Positions 9,418 to 18,789 are shown, counted from the first letter of the stretch. The stretch is DNA of 64,000 nucleotides from Flavobacterium cucumis (GCF_900148835.1 NZ_FRYK01000003.1:62001-126000); one strand, 5' to 3'. Notes: generated by a model not told the origin, from the letters alone. A program made the numbers and translations.

Positions 9418-9915
9418 TTACAATACAGCTAAAGCGGCATCATAATTTGGCTCGTCTGCAATTTCTTTTACTTGCTCTGTGTGTAAAATAGTACCATTTT
9501 CATCTAAAACGATTACTACACGAGAGTGTAAACCAGCTAAAGGACCGTCAGTAATTTCTAACCCATAGTTTTTTCCAAAACTACCGTCTTTGAAATCGGA
9601 TAAGTTGATTACGTTATCTAAACCTTCAGCCCCACAAAAACGTTTTTGAGCAAATGGTAAATCTCTTGAAATGCATAACACTTTTGTGTTTGCTAAAGCG
9701 CTTGCTTTTTCATTAAATTTTCTTACCGAAGCAGCGCATGTTCCTGTATCAACACTTGGAAAAATGTTTAATACCACTTTTGATCCTGTAAAATCAGCAA
9801 GTGATGCATTTCCTAAGTCGTTTTTTACTAAATTAAAATCAGCAGCTTTCGAACCTACTGCAGGCAATTCGCCATTTGTGTGAATAGGATTTCCTCCTAG
9901 TGTAATTGATGCCAT
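9418..9915 (-). CDS. tpx: Thiol peroxidase (atypical 2-Cys peroxiredoxin)
   Basis: The 165-residue Tpx-type peroxiredoxin reduces hydroperoxides with thioredoxin as reductant. The peroxidatic Cys lies in [12 protein letters not shown] and the resolving Cys in KRFCGAEG, the usual Tpx spacing. The N terminus [18 protein letters not shown] is the classic Tpx start, so the ATG at 9915 is chosen. An in-frame upstream codon at 9942 would fall upstream of the transcription start predicted from the -7 box at 9940-9947. It is a single-gene unit closed by a strong hairpin. Confidence 0.95.
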   Translation of the reverse strand: MASITLGGNPIHTNGELPAVGSKAADFNLVKNDLGNASLADFTGSKVVLNIFPSVDTGTCAASVRKFNEKASALANTKVLCISRDLPFAQKRFCGAEGLDNVINLSDFKDGSFGKNYGLEITDGPLAGLHSRVVIVLDENGTILHTEQVKEIADEPNYDAALAVL

Positions 9916-9939
9916 AGCTTTAATTTTTTTTTTGAATAA

Positions 9940-9947
9940 CAAAAGTA
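9940..9947 (-). promoter_or_regulatory. -7 element of tpx promoter
   Basis: The minus strand reads TACTTTTG (TAnnTTTG), 25 bases upstream of the preferred tpx start. Its position decides the start codon. No convincing TTTG at -33 is visible. Confidence 0.5.
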
Positions 9948-10064
9948 ACGAATAATTGGCTAAAAAAGTAATTTCATTACTCTACAGCATTTTTTTATTT
10001 TAAAAAAACCAAAAAGTAATTTCTAGCGTAAATGTCATTATAAAACTTAAAAAAAATACATATT

Positions 10065-10634
10065 ATGAAAACGAACAAATTTTTTGCTGCTTCTGTAGTT
10101 GCTTTCGGTTTATTATTTGGAACAATCTCTAATGCGCAAACAAAAGAGAAAACGGTTGAAGTAGGAGGGGCTCCTATGTATCCAAGTAAAAACATTGTAG
10201 AAAATGCGGTTAACTCAAAAGACCATACTACATTAGTAGCAGCTGTAAAAGCGGCAGGATTGGTTGATGTTTTAATGTCTGATGGTCCTTTTACTGTTTT
10301 TGCCCCAACCAATGCTGCGTTTGCTAAATTACCTGCTGGAACAGTTGAAACCTTGTTAAAACCAGAAAATTTAAAAACGTTACAGACTATTTTAACGTAT
10401 CATGTTGTAGCAGGAAAAATGAATGCTAAAGATATTGATGCTGCTATTAAAAAAGGAAACGGAAAAGCTACTTTAAAAACAGTTAGTGGTGGTACATTAA
10501 CAGCTTGGATGAAAGGTAAAGAATTATATATTACTGACGAAAATGGAAATAGTGCAAAAGTTACTATTGCCGATGTGAATCAAAAAAATGGAGTTATTCA
10601 CGTAGTGGATACTGTTGTAACTCCAAAATCATAA
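10065..10634 (+). CDS. Secreted fasciclin (FAS1) domain protein
   Basis: The 189-residue protein has a signal peptide (about residues 1-25, ending NAQT) and one FAS1 domain. The FAS1 box signatures are SDGPFTVFAPTNAAFAKLP, TILTYHVVAGK and NGVIHVVDTVVTP near the C terminus. FAS1 domains mediate adhesion or ligand binding at cell surfaces and in biofilm matrices. Location is periplasmic or extracellular. It is a monocistronic gene preceded by an A-rich leader and followed by a shared terminator. Confidence 0.9.
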   Translation: MKTNKFFAASVVAFGLLFGTISNAQTKEKTVEVGGAPMYPSKNIVENAVNSKDHTTLVAAVKAAGLVDVLMSDGPFTVFAPTNAAFAKLPAGTVETLLKPENLKTLQTILTYHVVAGKMNAKDIDAAIKKGNGKATLKTVSGGTLTAWMKGKELYITDENGNSAKVTIADVNQKNGVIHVVDTVVTPKS

Positions 10635-10662
10635 TTCTCATAATGTTTAGTTTAGTTGGTTG

Positions 10663-10697
10663 AATAAAAGCTCTGAAGTTCGTTCAGAGCTTTTATT
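10663..10697. terminator. Bidirectional terminator after fasciclin gene
   Basis: A perfect 15-bp inverted repeat with a 5-base loop (arms AATAAAAGCTCTGAA) lies between the fasciclin gene and the convergent hydrolase gene. It overlaps the hydrolase stop codon. Confidence 0.85.
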
Positions 10698-11337
10698 ATT
10701 TTTGTTGTAACCAATTTTTAAAATCAAAGAAATTTTGAGGTGCCACACCATGCCCCACAGGATATTCATGGTATTCTACTTCTAACCCTAAATTTTCTAA
10801 AGCTGGTTTTGCTTTTCTTGCCCATTCTACGGGAATTACTTGATCAACCGAACCATGTGAAACAAAGAATTTTAAATGTGAAATGGCATTAGTCTCAATA
10901 ACTTCAGGTATAATTTCTTGATTAAAGTAACCGCTTAACGCTACTACTTTTGAAACTTTCTGAGGATAGGTTAGGGCAGTGGCATAACTTAAAATGGCAC
11001 CTTGGCTGAAACCAATTAACGTTACATTTTTTGCATCGATTGGATATTGTTTTACGATTTCGTCAATAAAACCTGCAATTAACTCAACCGACTGTTTCGC
11101 TTGTACATTATCCGAAAATTTATTTTCGTCTGCATCAAAATGAATCGCATACCAAGCGTGTCCGTAAGGTTGTAAATCATATGGAGCACGAACCGATATT
11201 ACATAATGGTCTTGTGGTAATTCACTAGCAAAAGAAAATAAATCTTCTTCGTTGCTTCCATAACCATGCAACAATAGTATTAAAGGATTCTTATCATTTT
11301 TTATTTTTGGTTCTTGTATGAGATAGTGTAAATTCAT
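10696..11337 (-). CDS. Alpha/beta hydrolase of the phospholipase/carboxylesterase family
   Basis: The 213-residue esterase-like alpha/beta hydrolase has the complete triad: nucleophile Ser in GFSQGA, Asp in HGSVDQVIP and His in YPVGHGVAP. An oxyanion region HGYGSNEED lies near residue 25. The family hydrolyses carboxylic or thioesters in the cytoplasm, and no signal peptide is visible. It is the last gene of a leftward run that starts with the BatA-like gene, 33 bases after the small membrane protein. The substrate is unknown. Confidence 0.85.
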   Translation of the reverse strand: MNLHYLIQEPKIKNDKNPLILLLHGYGSNEEDLFSFASELPQDHYVISVRAPYDLQPYGHAWYAIHFDADENKFSDNVQAKQSVELIAGFIDEIVKQYPIDAKNVTLIGFSQGAILSYATALTYPQKVSKVVALSGYFNQEIIPEVIETNAISHLKFFVSHGSVDQVIPVEWARKAKPALENLGLEVEYHEYPVGHGVAPQNFFDFKNWLQQK

Positions 11338-11370
11338 TCTTATTATAAGAGTTTATGAGTTTTAAAAAAA

Positions 11371-11691
11371 TTAAAAACTTTTGAATACGTTTTGATAGAA
11401 TTCACCTAGAAAAGGGACTGGTTTCTGTTCACCATTTAAAGCGTTCATAAATCCGAATAACCATAAAATAAAGATGAATGTCCAAAAAGAAGCAGAAACC
11501 ATCCAACTATCAAAATATCCAATAGGATAACCTAATAAAAAGAATGTTAGAAAAATTCCTAGTGCTTGACGGATATGAAAACTTGCAAAAGAATTTTTTG
11601 TTTCGTTGTTCATAAATATTGCAATGATTGTGCCTACTATAGTGATATAACTTATCCAAGCGATTTGTTTACCTTGTTCGATTTCCTTCAT
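11371..11691 (-). CDS. Small membrane protein, DUF4870/Tic20-like
   Basis: The 106-residue protein has three predicted transmembrane segments and the family-like signature FASFHIRQALGIFLTFFLL, as in DUF4870 (Tic20-like import component) proteins. Function in bacteria is unknown. It lies 11 bases downstream of the dihydroorotase homologue and upstream of the esterase, so it is probably co-transcribed with both. Confidence 0.75.
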   Translation of the reverse strand: MKEIEQGKQIAWISYITIVGTIIAIFMNNETKNSFASFHIRQALGIFLTFFLLGYPIGYFDSWMVSASFWTFIFILWLFGFMNALNGEQKPVPFLGEFYQNVFKSF

Positions 11692-11702
11692 CTTACATTA
11701 TT

Positions 11703-12962
11703 TTAAGAGTTTATTATTAATTGTCCGTTGTTATAAATTCCAATTGCTCTTCCTTTCATTTTTTGTCCTAAGAAAGCCGAATTTTTAGATTTTGAAAGGA
11801 TATTTTCTTTTCCAAATGTCCAATTGTCTGTTGTAGTGAAAAGGGAAATAGCTGCTTGATTATTGGTTGCTATAGTTGGGTTTTCTAAATTTAAAACCCT
11901 TTTGATCGCATTTAGTTTTTCTATTACAACTTCCATTGGTAAAACCGTTAATAAAGCACTAAAAGCACTCTCTAAACCAATTGTTCCGTCTTTAGCTAAA
12001 TCGAACTCTAATTTTTTGTGCTCTATATCTAGCGGATTATGATCAGAAGTAATGCAATCAATAGTCCCATCCAAAACAGCTTCTACTAAAGCTTTTCTAG
12101 TTGCTTCATCGCGTAATGGGGGCGAAACTTTGTATCGGGTATCAAATCCCATTAATACTTCTTCGTTTAATACTAAATTATGAACGGCAACACTACAAGT
12201 TATTTGTATTCCTTTTGCTTTGGCATCTTTGATTAATTTGATACTTCCTTGCGTGGAAATAGTTGGGATATGTAGTTTTCCTCCTGTATATTCTAATAAA
12301 AATAAGTTGCGTGCTACCTGTAATTCTTCAGCCAAAGCAGGAATTCCTTTCATACCTAATTTGGTGCTGACGGCGCCTTCATTAGCAATTCCAATTCCTT
12401 TTAAAGTACTGTCTTGAGAAAATGCGATAACCATTGCGTCGAAATCTTGCACATATTGTAAGGCAATTTTTTGAAGGTTGGCGTTTTGTAAGGCTTTTTT
12501 ATAATCTCCAAATGCAATAGCGCCTGCGTTTTTCATATCAAATAGTTCTGCTAAATCTGTTCCTTCACTTCCTTTGGTTAAAGCTCCGATGGGATATAAA
12601 GTTGTAGCGTGGTTTTTTGCTCTGTCTAATACAAATCGCACTTGCGCTTGATTGTCAATTGTTGGGTTTGAATTGGGTTGTAAGGCTATCGCTGTAAAGC
12701 CACTTTTAGCGGCTACTTTTAGTCCGTTTTCAATAGTTTCACGCTCTTCATAGCCAGGTTCTCCGAAGGAAACAGAGCTGTCCATCCAACCTTTAGAAAC
12801 GTGTAAATTGGATATATTCACTACTTCAAAACCTGAAGGAGCTGCGATTTCTTTTTCTATTTGCGTTATCGTGTCATTTTCAATTTTGATGTCCATCACT
12901 TTGTTGTGATACGGACTTGAAGGGTCTATAATTTTGGCTTGTTTTAGAATAACTTGCGTCAT
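11703..12962 (-). CDS. Dihydroorotase homologue lacking metal-binding residues
   Basis: The 419-residue protein has the full amidohydrolase (class I dihydroorotase) fold pattern, but the metal ligands are gone. The canonical DxHxHxREPG block reads DSSVSFGEPG at residues 61-70, so both histidines and the substrate-binding Arg are replaced. The later His positions read IAFSQD and HIPTIST, while the aspartate in SDHNPLD is kept. It resembles non-catalytic PyrC' proteins that partner aspartate carbamoyltransferase. The frame opens at 13031, but the start at 12962 begins MTQVILKQAKIID and overlaps the BatA-like stop as ATGA. A pyrimidine-pathway scaffold or a new function are the alternatives. Confidence 0.85.
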   Translation of the reverse strand: MTQVILKQAKIIDPSSPYHNKVMDIKIENDTITQIEKEIAAPSGFEVVNISNLHVSKGWMDSSVSFGEPGYEERETIENGLKVAAKSGFTAIALQPNSNPTIDNQAQVRFVLDRAKNHATTLYPIGALTKGSEGTDLAELFDMKNAGAIAFGDYKKALQNANLQKIALQYVQDFDAMVIAFSQDSTLKGIGIANEGAVSTKLGMKGIPALAEELQVARNLFLLEYTGGKLHIPTISTQGSIKLIKDAKAKGIQITCSVAVHNLVLNEEVLMGFDTRYKVSPPLRDEATRKALVEAVLDGTIDCITSDHNPLDIEHKKLEFDLAKDGTIGLESAFSALLTVLPMEVVIEKLNAIKRVLNLENPTIATNNQAAISLFTTTDNWTFGKENILSKSKNSAFLGQKMKGRAIGIYNNGQLIINS

Positions 12963-14884
12963 TTTACAAATTTTTGGATTAGTAGTTCTGTTATTAAAAA
13001 TAGTAGTGTTGCAATGATAAACCATTTCCAAATTTCATTGCTTGTACGTTCGGAAGCAATGTCGTTTAGAACGGTGGCTATGTTGTTTACTTTTGTGAAA
13101 TTTTCAAAATTGGCATTTGAAACTTGCGTTAAATCACTTTCTGTTCTTGGATAATTGAAACTGATTTTCTTTAGTGAATTGTTTGCTTTTATGACATCAA
13201 AATTCCCGGCTTCTTCTGGATAATCACCAAAAGACAGTTTGCATTTGGTATTCAAAATTTGTTGCATTGGAATAAAACTGTAGCTTTCTTTTTGAATCGA
13301 AACAACTTCGTCTTTGGTTAAAATGGTTTCTAAAATTAGGTTTTCGTTTTCTCCAATGGTGTATGCGTTAATTCCTGTTTTTCCTTGATTTTGTCCCATG
13401 TTGTAAAAGGTGGGAACAATCAAAGGGGCATTTTGGAAATTACTGTTTTGTTTGTTTATCGGAGCCGAAAACGCGTAAAACGTTCCCAACCGATTCGTAG
13501 TTGAACCTACGAAAACCGAATTATCGTCATATTGTAAAATATTCGTAATTCCTGATAAAGTGAAACTTTCTTTTACATTTGGATATTGGAAATTACTCAC
13601 TTTTTTCTCAAAAACTGTTTGGTATAACGGATGATTAAAGTTGATTTTCGTGATTTGCTTTTCAGAAGTTGAAAGTTGGGAATAGCTTAATCCACCGAAG
13701 TTTTTCACGAAAGCATTTAATGAACTCGGCGTGTTTTTCGCATTCGGAATCAAAACGATATTACCACCTTTTTGGTAAAAAGATTTCAATGTTGTTCCTA
13801 AAGCAACTGGCAAATCTTCTAATTCGTTTAACACAATTGCATCTTGATTTTCGATTTGATTGTAATCTAAAGTAGCCAATTCCGTACTTTTAAAATTGAA
13901 TTCATCAGCTGTAAAAATGCGACTTAAGAAATTGTTTTTATCTGAACTCCCGATTGCAATTACATTTGCTTTTTCTGGTTTTGAAATGCTCAAATAATAA
14001 TCGTTATCGTAGCTTAAGCTATTATCTTCGATACTTATGTTTCCGTGAAAATCGTTTTTTGGAATGGTGATTGCAATTTCTGTCTTTTGATTTTCAAATT
14101 TTGCAATGGTTTTGGCAATTGCCTTGTTGTTGCTAAAAACTGAAAGAGGCACTTCATTTTCTGTTTCTCCAAAAGCTTGAAGCGTGATTTTCAATTCGTA
14201 AAATTGATCTAAAACTTGTGAAATTGCAACGTTATCAATGCTTATGTTGGTTTTGTTTTGCGCTTCAGGTTGGATGAAATATACTACATTGTTTTCTACT
14301 AAATCCAATGCTTTTTTGCTTTCGGATTGAATTGCATCGGTAATGATAACGTAGTCTTTCTTAGTATTTTTCTTTTTGGTTTCCACTTGATTAATCAGAT
14401 AATCCAGCCGAAATGGCATTGCCGAATAGTTTAAATTCTGCAATTCTTTTTGAATGGCTTTGATATCGGTATCCCAAAAAACATCAGAATTGGTAAGTAA
14501 TGAGAATTGTTGGTTTTCTGGTAATTCTTCTAATAAATCTTGAATGCTGCGTTTTAGTAATTCGCCCCTCGCTCCTTTGGCTTGCATGGAGAACGAGTTG
14601 TCTAATAAAATGATGAGTTCGTTTCCTTTGTTTGTAGTGTCTTTGGCGTCAAAAAAAGGTTGGGCAAAAGCAATAATCAAACAAGCTAACAACAACAAAC
14701 GTGTTGCCAACAATAACCATTTCTTGATTTTAGAACTTTTTCGGGTTTGAATTTGAAGTTCTTTAAGGAGCTTTACGTTTGTAAAATATTCTTTTTTAAA
14801 ACGTCGTAATTGAAATAAATGCACCAAAATTGGTATGACCAACAGAAAAAGGAAGTAGAGAATTTCTGGATGTTTGAACTGCAT
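12959..14884 (-). CDS. BatA-type membrane protein with VWA domain
   Basis: The 641-residue protein begins with the aerotolerance/BatA N-terminal domain (MQFKHPEILYFLFLLVIPIL, then LFQLRRFKKEYFTNV), with two membrane helices by about residue 75. A von Willebrand A domain follows with the MIDAS start DNSFSM near residue 95. A long periplasmic region and a C-terminal helix (about 615-637) complete it. Such proteins are conserved in Bacteroidota, often near MoxR/DUF58 genes, and their role is unclear. It is the first gene of the leftward run and is translationally coupled to the dihydroorotase homologue. Confidence 0.88.
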   Translation of the reverse strand: MQFKHPEILYFLFLLVIPILVHLFQLRRFKKEYFTNVKLLKELQIQTRKSSKIKKWLLLATRLLLLACLIIAFAQPFFDAKDTTNKGNELIILLDNSFSMQAKGARGELLKRSIQDLLEELPENQQFSLLTNSDVFWDTDIKAIQKELQNLNYSAMPFRLDYLINQVETKKKNTKKDYVIITDAIQSESKKALDLVENNVVYFIQPEAQNKTNISIDNVAISQVLDQFYELKITLQAFGETENEVPLSVFSNNKAIAKTIAKFENQKTEIAITIPKNDFHGNISIEDNSLSYDNDYYLSISKPEKANVIAIGSSDKNNFLSRIFTADEFNFKSTELATLDYNQIENQDAIVLNELEDLPVALGTTLKSFYQKGGNIVLIPNAKNTPSSLNAFVKNFGGLSYSQLSTSEKQITKINFNHPLYQTVFEKKVSNFQYPNVKESFTLSGITNILQYDDNSVFVGSTTNRLGTFYAFSAPINKQNSNFQNAPLIVPTFYNMGQNQGKTGINAYTIGENENLILETILTKDEVVSIQKESYSFIPMQQILNTKCKLSFGDYPEEAGNFDVIKANNSLKKISFNYPRTESDLTQVSNANFENFTKVNNIATVLNDIASERTSNEIWKWFIIATLLFLITELLIQKFVK

Positions 14885-14899
14885 TTACTATTAGAATTT

Positions 14900-15045
14900 G
14901 TCAAAAGTACGAAATTCCATTTAGAATTTAGAAATTAGAATTCAGAAAATGTTGGGTGGTGTTTTTTTGGAACGCAGATGACACGGATTGGAGAAATTTA
15001 CGCGGATTTTACTGCCAACTAAAAACTGAACACTGATCACTAAAA
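14900..15045. repeat. Intergenic tract of degenerate short words
   Basis: The spacer between the BatA-like gene and the helicase contains near-repeats of the word TTAGAA (14918-14946). It is followed by the phrases ACGCAGATGACACGGAT and ACGCGGATTTTACTG, which look like a dispersed intergenic repeat. No open frame or hairpin explains it. Confidence 0.4.
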
Positions 15046-15047
15046 TA

Positions 15048-16394
15048 TTATCTTTTCTTTTTCTTCTCCGCACGTTTTCTCTCAACCGCACGGTTTCTGG
15101 ATTCTGTTTTTCTTGGCGTTCGTTTTCCTGGACCGCCTAGGTTAACTTTAGTATTTTTTTCTTTTTTCTTATGAAAAGCCTCTCCACCTTCTTTTTTAGG
15201 TGTTTTTAGTAAGAACTTCATTTTTTTCTTTTCCTTTTCGAAGTCCAAATAGCGTTCTTCTATTTTTAAATCTTCTGGGATAGGGAGTTCTTTAATCTCG
15301 GTATTCATTAATAATTCTACCTCAATTTTTGGTTCCACTTCACTTGGTGAAATCAAACTTATGGCAATACCTGTTTTGTCAGCACGACCGGTTCTACCGA
15401 TACGGTGCATGTATTTTTCTGGTTCTTCGGTAAATTGTAAGTTAATAACATGGGTGATATCGGAAATATCCAAACCACGCGCCATGATATCTGTGGTAAC
15501 CAAACCTCTTAATTCGCCTGCCTGAAAAGCTGCCATCGTATTCAAACGGTAATTTTGCGATTTGTTTGAGTGAATTACTCCAAATTGCTCAGGAAATTCA
15601 CTTTCTAAGGTTTCTGAAACTAATTCTACGATACGTTTGTTGTTTACGAAAATCAACACGCGATCCATTCCTTCGGTTTCACGAACCAAATGTTTCAACA
15701 GGTTTAATTTGGTCAAGAAATTCGGAACTTGATATACAATTTGTTCAATTTGTTCTAAGGGAGTTCCACTTTGTGCCAAGGAAACTTCCTCAGGAAATTC
15801 GAAATATTCATCTAACATGGCATCTACTTCTTCAGTCATGGTTGCCGAAAATAAGATGTTTTGTTTTTTGCCACGCATCATTGATAAAATTGAAGTCAAT
15901 TGGGCACGGAAACCTAAGTTTAGGATTTCGTCAAATTCGTCGATTACTAATTTTTGTAATTCATCGAATCGCAATACACCATCCAATCCTAAATCCATTA
16001 CACGACCGGGTGTTCCTACTAAAATATCAACGCCTTCCGCTAATGCTTTTCGTTGTGTATTGATATTCACACCACCATAAATACCTAGCGTTCGTACACT
16101 CATGTATTTTGTAAGTTTTTCAACTTCTTCTGCAACTTGTACAACTAATTCACGCGTTGGAACTAAAATAACTACTCTTGGCGATTCGTTATTTTGAAAT
16201 TTCCATTGTTTTAAAATTGGTAACAAATAGGCGAATGTTTTTCCGGTACCTGTTTGTGCAATTCCCATCATGTCTCTTCCTGAAAGAATTACCGAATGCG
16301 ATTTTTCTTGAATAGGCGTAGCGTGAACAAAACCTAATTCGTCTAATGCTTTTTGTAATGATTTTGGTAAATCGAATTCTAGGAAAGTTTTCAT
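15048..16394 (-). CDS. DEAD-box family RNA helicase (DEFD variant)
   Basis: The 448-residue protein has both RecA-like domains. The Q motif region is FVHATPIQEKS, with motif I AQTGTGKT, motif II DEFD in place of DEAD, motif III FSATM and motif VI HRIGRTGR. The C-terminal tail (about residues 395-448) is Lys/Arg-rich, as in helicases acting on ribosomal RNA. It is an ATP-dependent RNA remodeller, probably in ribosome assembly or cold adaptation. The ATG at 16394 (MKTFLEFDLPKSL) is preferred over an in-frame codon at 16418, because the -7 box at 16416-16423 places transcription start downstream of the latter. Confidence 0.92.
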   Translation of the reverse strand: MKTFLEFDLPKSLQKALDELGFVHATPIQEKSHSVILSGRDMMGIAQTGTGKTFAYLLPILKQWKFQNNESPRVVILVPTRELVVQVAEEVEKLTKYMSVRTLGIYGGVNINTQRKALAEGVDILVGTPGRVMDLGLDGVLRFDELQKLVIDEFDEILNLGFRAQLTSILSMMRGKKQNILFSATMTEEVDAMLDEYFEFPEEVSLAQSGTPLEQIEQIVYQVPNFLTKLNLLKHLVRETEGMDRVLIFVNNKRIVELVSETLESEFPEQFGVIHSNKSQNYRLNTMAAFQAGELRGLVTTDIMARGLDISDITHVINLQFTEEPEKYMHRIGRTGRADKTGIAISLISPSEVEPKIEVELLMNTEIKELPIPEDLKIEERYLDFEKEKKKMKFLLKTPKKEGGEAFHKKKEKNTKVNLGGPGKRTPRKTESRNRAVERKRAEKKKKR

Positions 16395-16415
16395 ATGCGT
16401 AAATAAAATTGTTGG

Positions 16416-16423
16416 CAAAGGTA
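16416..16423 (-). promoter_or_regulatory. -7 element of helicase promoter
   Basis: The minus strand reads TACCTTTG (TAnnTTTG), 22 bases upstream of the chosen helicase start. The -33 element is not clear. Confidence 0.45.
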
Positions 16424-16510
16424 CGGAATCTTTTTGGATTGAATTTTGGAGTACTTATGCCTTGTGAAGAACGTTTACTTTTTTGGATTTTGGAGCAAGC
16501 AAAAGGATAT

Positions 16511-17275
16511 TTAAAAACCTTCAAATACGCCCAATCCAAAAAGAGCAAAATCATATTTTACAGGGTCCGTTGCATCTAATTTTCTTAAATTTTCATCTAA
16601 TTCAGCCAACGCTTTAGCATCATTTTGTTTGCGAGTTAATAAACTTAATTTTCTAGCCACATTTCCTGAATGTACATCTAACGGGCATGATAATTTAGAA
16701 GGGGAAATAGATTTCCAAATCCCCAAATCAACACCATTATTATCTTTTCTACAATTCCATCGAAGCCACATATTTATTCTTTTACTAGAAGAATTTTTAC
16801 TTGGGTCAGATACATGTTTTTCAGTTCTATTAAGATGAGGTATTTCAAAGAATATCTTTTTAAATTCAGTGATAGCATTTTGCATTGAATCTTTTCCTTG
16901 ATGTTTATCAAATATGGATTCTAATCCACCGTGATTTTCATATATATTTTTTAAGCTTTTAATAAATACAGAAAAATCTTGTCCATTAAAAGTTCGGTGA
17001 ACAAAAGATTCTAGTCTAACTAAATCATCATTATTATGAGACATAATAAAATCATAAGGAGAATTTCCCATCAAATCCATCATTTTCTTAGAATTATTGA
17101 TAATCATTTTACGATTTCCCCAAGCAATAGTTGCGGCAAGAAAACCTGAAATTTCAATATCTTCCTTTACAGAATATAAGTGAGGTATTTGAATAGGATC
17201 GCTTTCAATAAAATTGGGATTGTTATATCGTTCGACTTTTTCGTCAAGAAATTCTTTTAATTCTAATGGTGTCAT
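16511..17275 (-). CDS. TIGR02757 family protein of unknown function
   Basis: The 254-residue soluble protein matches the TIGR02757 family common in Bacteroidota (LKEFLDEKVERYNNPNFIESDPIQIPH, then TIAWGNRKMI; NMWLRWNCRKDNNGVDLGIW; CPLDVHSGNVARKLSLLTRKQNDAKA). The DVHSGNVAR stretch and its surroundings resemble HhH-GPD DNA glycosylase folds, but I see no firm catalytic assignment. It lies about 50 bases downstream of the LolD-type gene, so it is probably co-transcribed. Confidence 0.85.
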   Translation of the reverse strand: MTPLELKEFLDEKVERYNNPNFIESDPIQIPHLYSVKEDIEISGFLAATIAWGNRKMIINNSKKMMDLMGNSPYDFIMSHNNDDLVRLESFVHRTFNGQDFSVFIKSLKNIYENHGGLESIFDKHQGKDSMQNAITEFKKIFFEIPHLNRTEKHVSDPSKNSSSKRINMWLRWNCRKDNNGVDLGIWKSISPSKLSCPLDVHSGNVARKLSLLTRKQNDAKALAELDENLRKLDATDPVKYDFALFGLGVFEGF

Positions 17276-17325
17276 TTCGATTCAAACATTGCGTTAGTCA
17301 ATCGGTTCCATTTTAGAGAACGGCA

Positions 17326-17991
17326 TTAAAAATTTACTATGTTTCCATTTACCATCGTAAGTTTTCTATCTGCCATATTAGCAAGTTCTTCGTTGTGTGT
17401 TACAATTACAAATGTCTGACCAAACTCATCACGAAGTTTGAAGAAAAGTTGGTGTAAATTTTGTGCCGTATTGGTATCTAAATTTCCTGAAGGTTCGTCG
17501 GCAAAAATAACGGCAGGTTTGTTAATCAAAGCTCTAGCCACTGCAACTCGCTGTTGCTCTCCTCCAGAAAGTTCGCTAGGTTTGTGAAATATTCTTTCCC
17601 CTAGACCTAGATAATACAGTAGTTTTTTGGCTTCATTTTCGACTTCTTTTTTATTTCTATTAGCAATAAAACCGGGAATACAAACATTTTCTAGCGCTGT
17701 AAATTCGGGTAGTAATTGATGGAATTGGAAGATAAACCCCAAATGTTGATTTCTAAATTTTGATAGTTCCTTGTCTTTTAGATTTAACACAGATATACCA
17801 TTGATTTCAAGTGTAGTATCTTGCTCTTTAGAAGGTAAATCGAGAGTACCTAAAATTTGTAACAATGTCGTTTTTCCGGCTCCTGAAGCTCCCACGATGG
17901 AAACAATTTCACCCCTCTTGATATGTAAATCCACTCCTTTTAGAACATGAAGTGTATCATAATATTTATGTAGATTTCTGGTTGTGATCAT
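17326..17991 (-). CDS. lolD: LolD-type ABC transporter ATP-binding protein
   Basis: The 221-residue ABC ATPase has Walker [11 protein letters not shown]-loop region [18 protein letters not shown], signature [15 protein letters not shown] and Walker [10 protein letters not shown]. The sequence family is MacB/LolD, energising release of lipoproteins from the inner membrane with LolC/E permeases. The start at 17991 ([19 protein letters not shown]) is typical, and an in-frame codon at 18009 adds an unlikely tail. The permease partner is not adjacent, so a different FtsX-like partner cannot be excluded. Confidence 0.85.
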   Translation of the reverse strand: MITTRNLHKYYDTLHVLKGVDLHIKRGEIVSIVGASGAGKTTLLQILGTLDLPSKEQDTTLEINGISVLNLKDKELSKFRNQHLGFIFQFHQLLPEFTALENVCIPGFIANRNKKEVENEAKKLLYYLGLGERIFHKPSELSGGEQQRVAVARALINKPAVIFADEPSGNLDTNTAQNLHQLFFKLRDEFGQTFVIVTHNEELANMADRKLTMVNGNIVNF

Positions 17992-18092
17992 AACGGAACA
18001 TTTGTACAAAGAAACAAAGAATTTTGCCGAATAAAAAAACTATTCTATAACTATTCGCGTAATTGAAATAATAAATTTTAGTTAAATTAGGA

Positions 18093-18119
18093 TTTGTGTT
18101 TAATTTTTATGTAAATTTG
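18093..18119 (+). promoter_or_regulatory. Probable promoter of msrA
   Basis: TTTG at 18093-18096 and TAAATTTG at 18112-18119 are separated by 15 bases, slightly short for this class. The -7 box lies 25 bases before the msrA start. Confidence 0.5.
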
Positions 18120-18144
18120 TTAAACAAAACAATAAATTGATTTT

Positions 18145-18789
18145 ATGAGAAAAGAAATAGTATTGGTATTGTGTTTTATTTTTAGTTCTTGCATAGCTAA
18201 AGAGAAACCGATTGTTGAAGAAGAATTTAAAGAACCTGTAAAAATAAAAGTAAAAGAAGGTATGGAAGTTGCAACATTTGCTGGAGGCTGTTTTTGGTGT
18301 ACTGAAGCCGTTTTTCTAGAAGTTAAAGGAGTTGAAAAAGTAGTTTCGGGGTATATAGGAGGTAAGACCATAAATCCTACATACAAGGAAATTTGTACAG
18401 GTGAAACAGGTCATGCGGAAGCCATACAAATAACATTTAATCCAAATGAAGTGGCTTATGAGGATTTGTTAGAAATTTTCTTTGGGACTCATGATCCTAC
18501 CACGTTGAATCGCCAAGGTGCTGATGTGGGAACCCAATACAGAAGTGAAATATTTTATCATTCGGAGGCTCAAAAAACAAAAGCGGACAACTACATTCAA
18601 TTGTTGGAGAAGGAAAAATTATACGAAAAAAAGATTGTGACTAAAGTTTCATCTGCTACTGTTTTTTATCCTGCAGAAGATTATCATCAGAATTATTACA
18701 ATCAAAATTCTGGTCAAGGTTATTGTCAAATGGTTATTGCACCTAAATTAGAAAAGTTACGTACCTATTATAAATCGAAGTTAAAATAG
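18145..18789 (+). CDS. msrA: Lipoprotein peptide-methionine (S)-S-oxide reductase MsrA
   Basis: The 214-residue protein has a full MsrA domain with catalytic Cys in AGGCFWCTEAVF (about residues 48-59) and downstream signatures TGHAEAIQI and EDYHQNYYNQNSGQGYC. It reduces methionine-S-sulfoxide in damaged proteins. Unlike cytoplasmic MsrA it begins with a lipoprotein signal peptide (FIFSSC, Cys at 16), so it should act in the periplasm or at the surface. The source of reductant there is not visible. folE follows 15 bases downstream. Confidence 0.93.
   Translation: MRKEIVLVLCFIFSSCIAKEKPIVEEEFKEPVKIKVKEGMEVATFAGGCFWCTEAVFLEVKGVEKVVSGYIGGKTINPTYKEICTGETGHAEAIQITFNPNEVAYEDLLEIFFGTHDPTTLNRQGADVGTQYRSEIFYHSEAQKTKADNYIQLLEKEKLYEKKIVTKVSSATVFYPAEDYHQNYYNQNSGQGYCQMVIAPKLEKLRTYYKSKLK

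Noticed and set aside
15566..16080. Open frames antisense to the DEAD-box helicase
   Set aside because: Both lie on the opposite strand of a well-conserved gene, and no promoter or family motif supports them.
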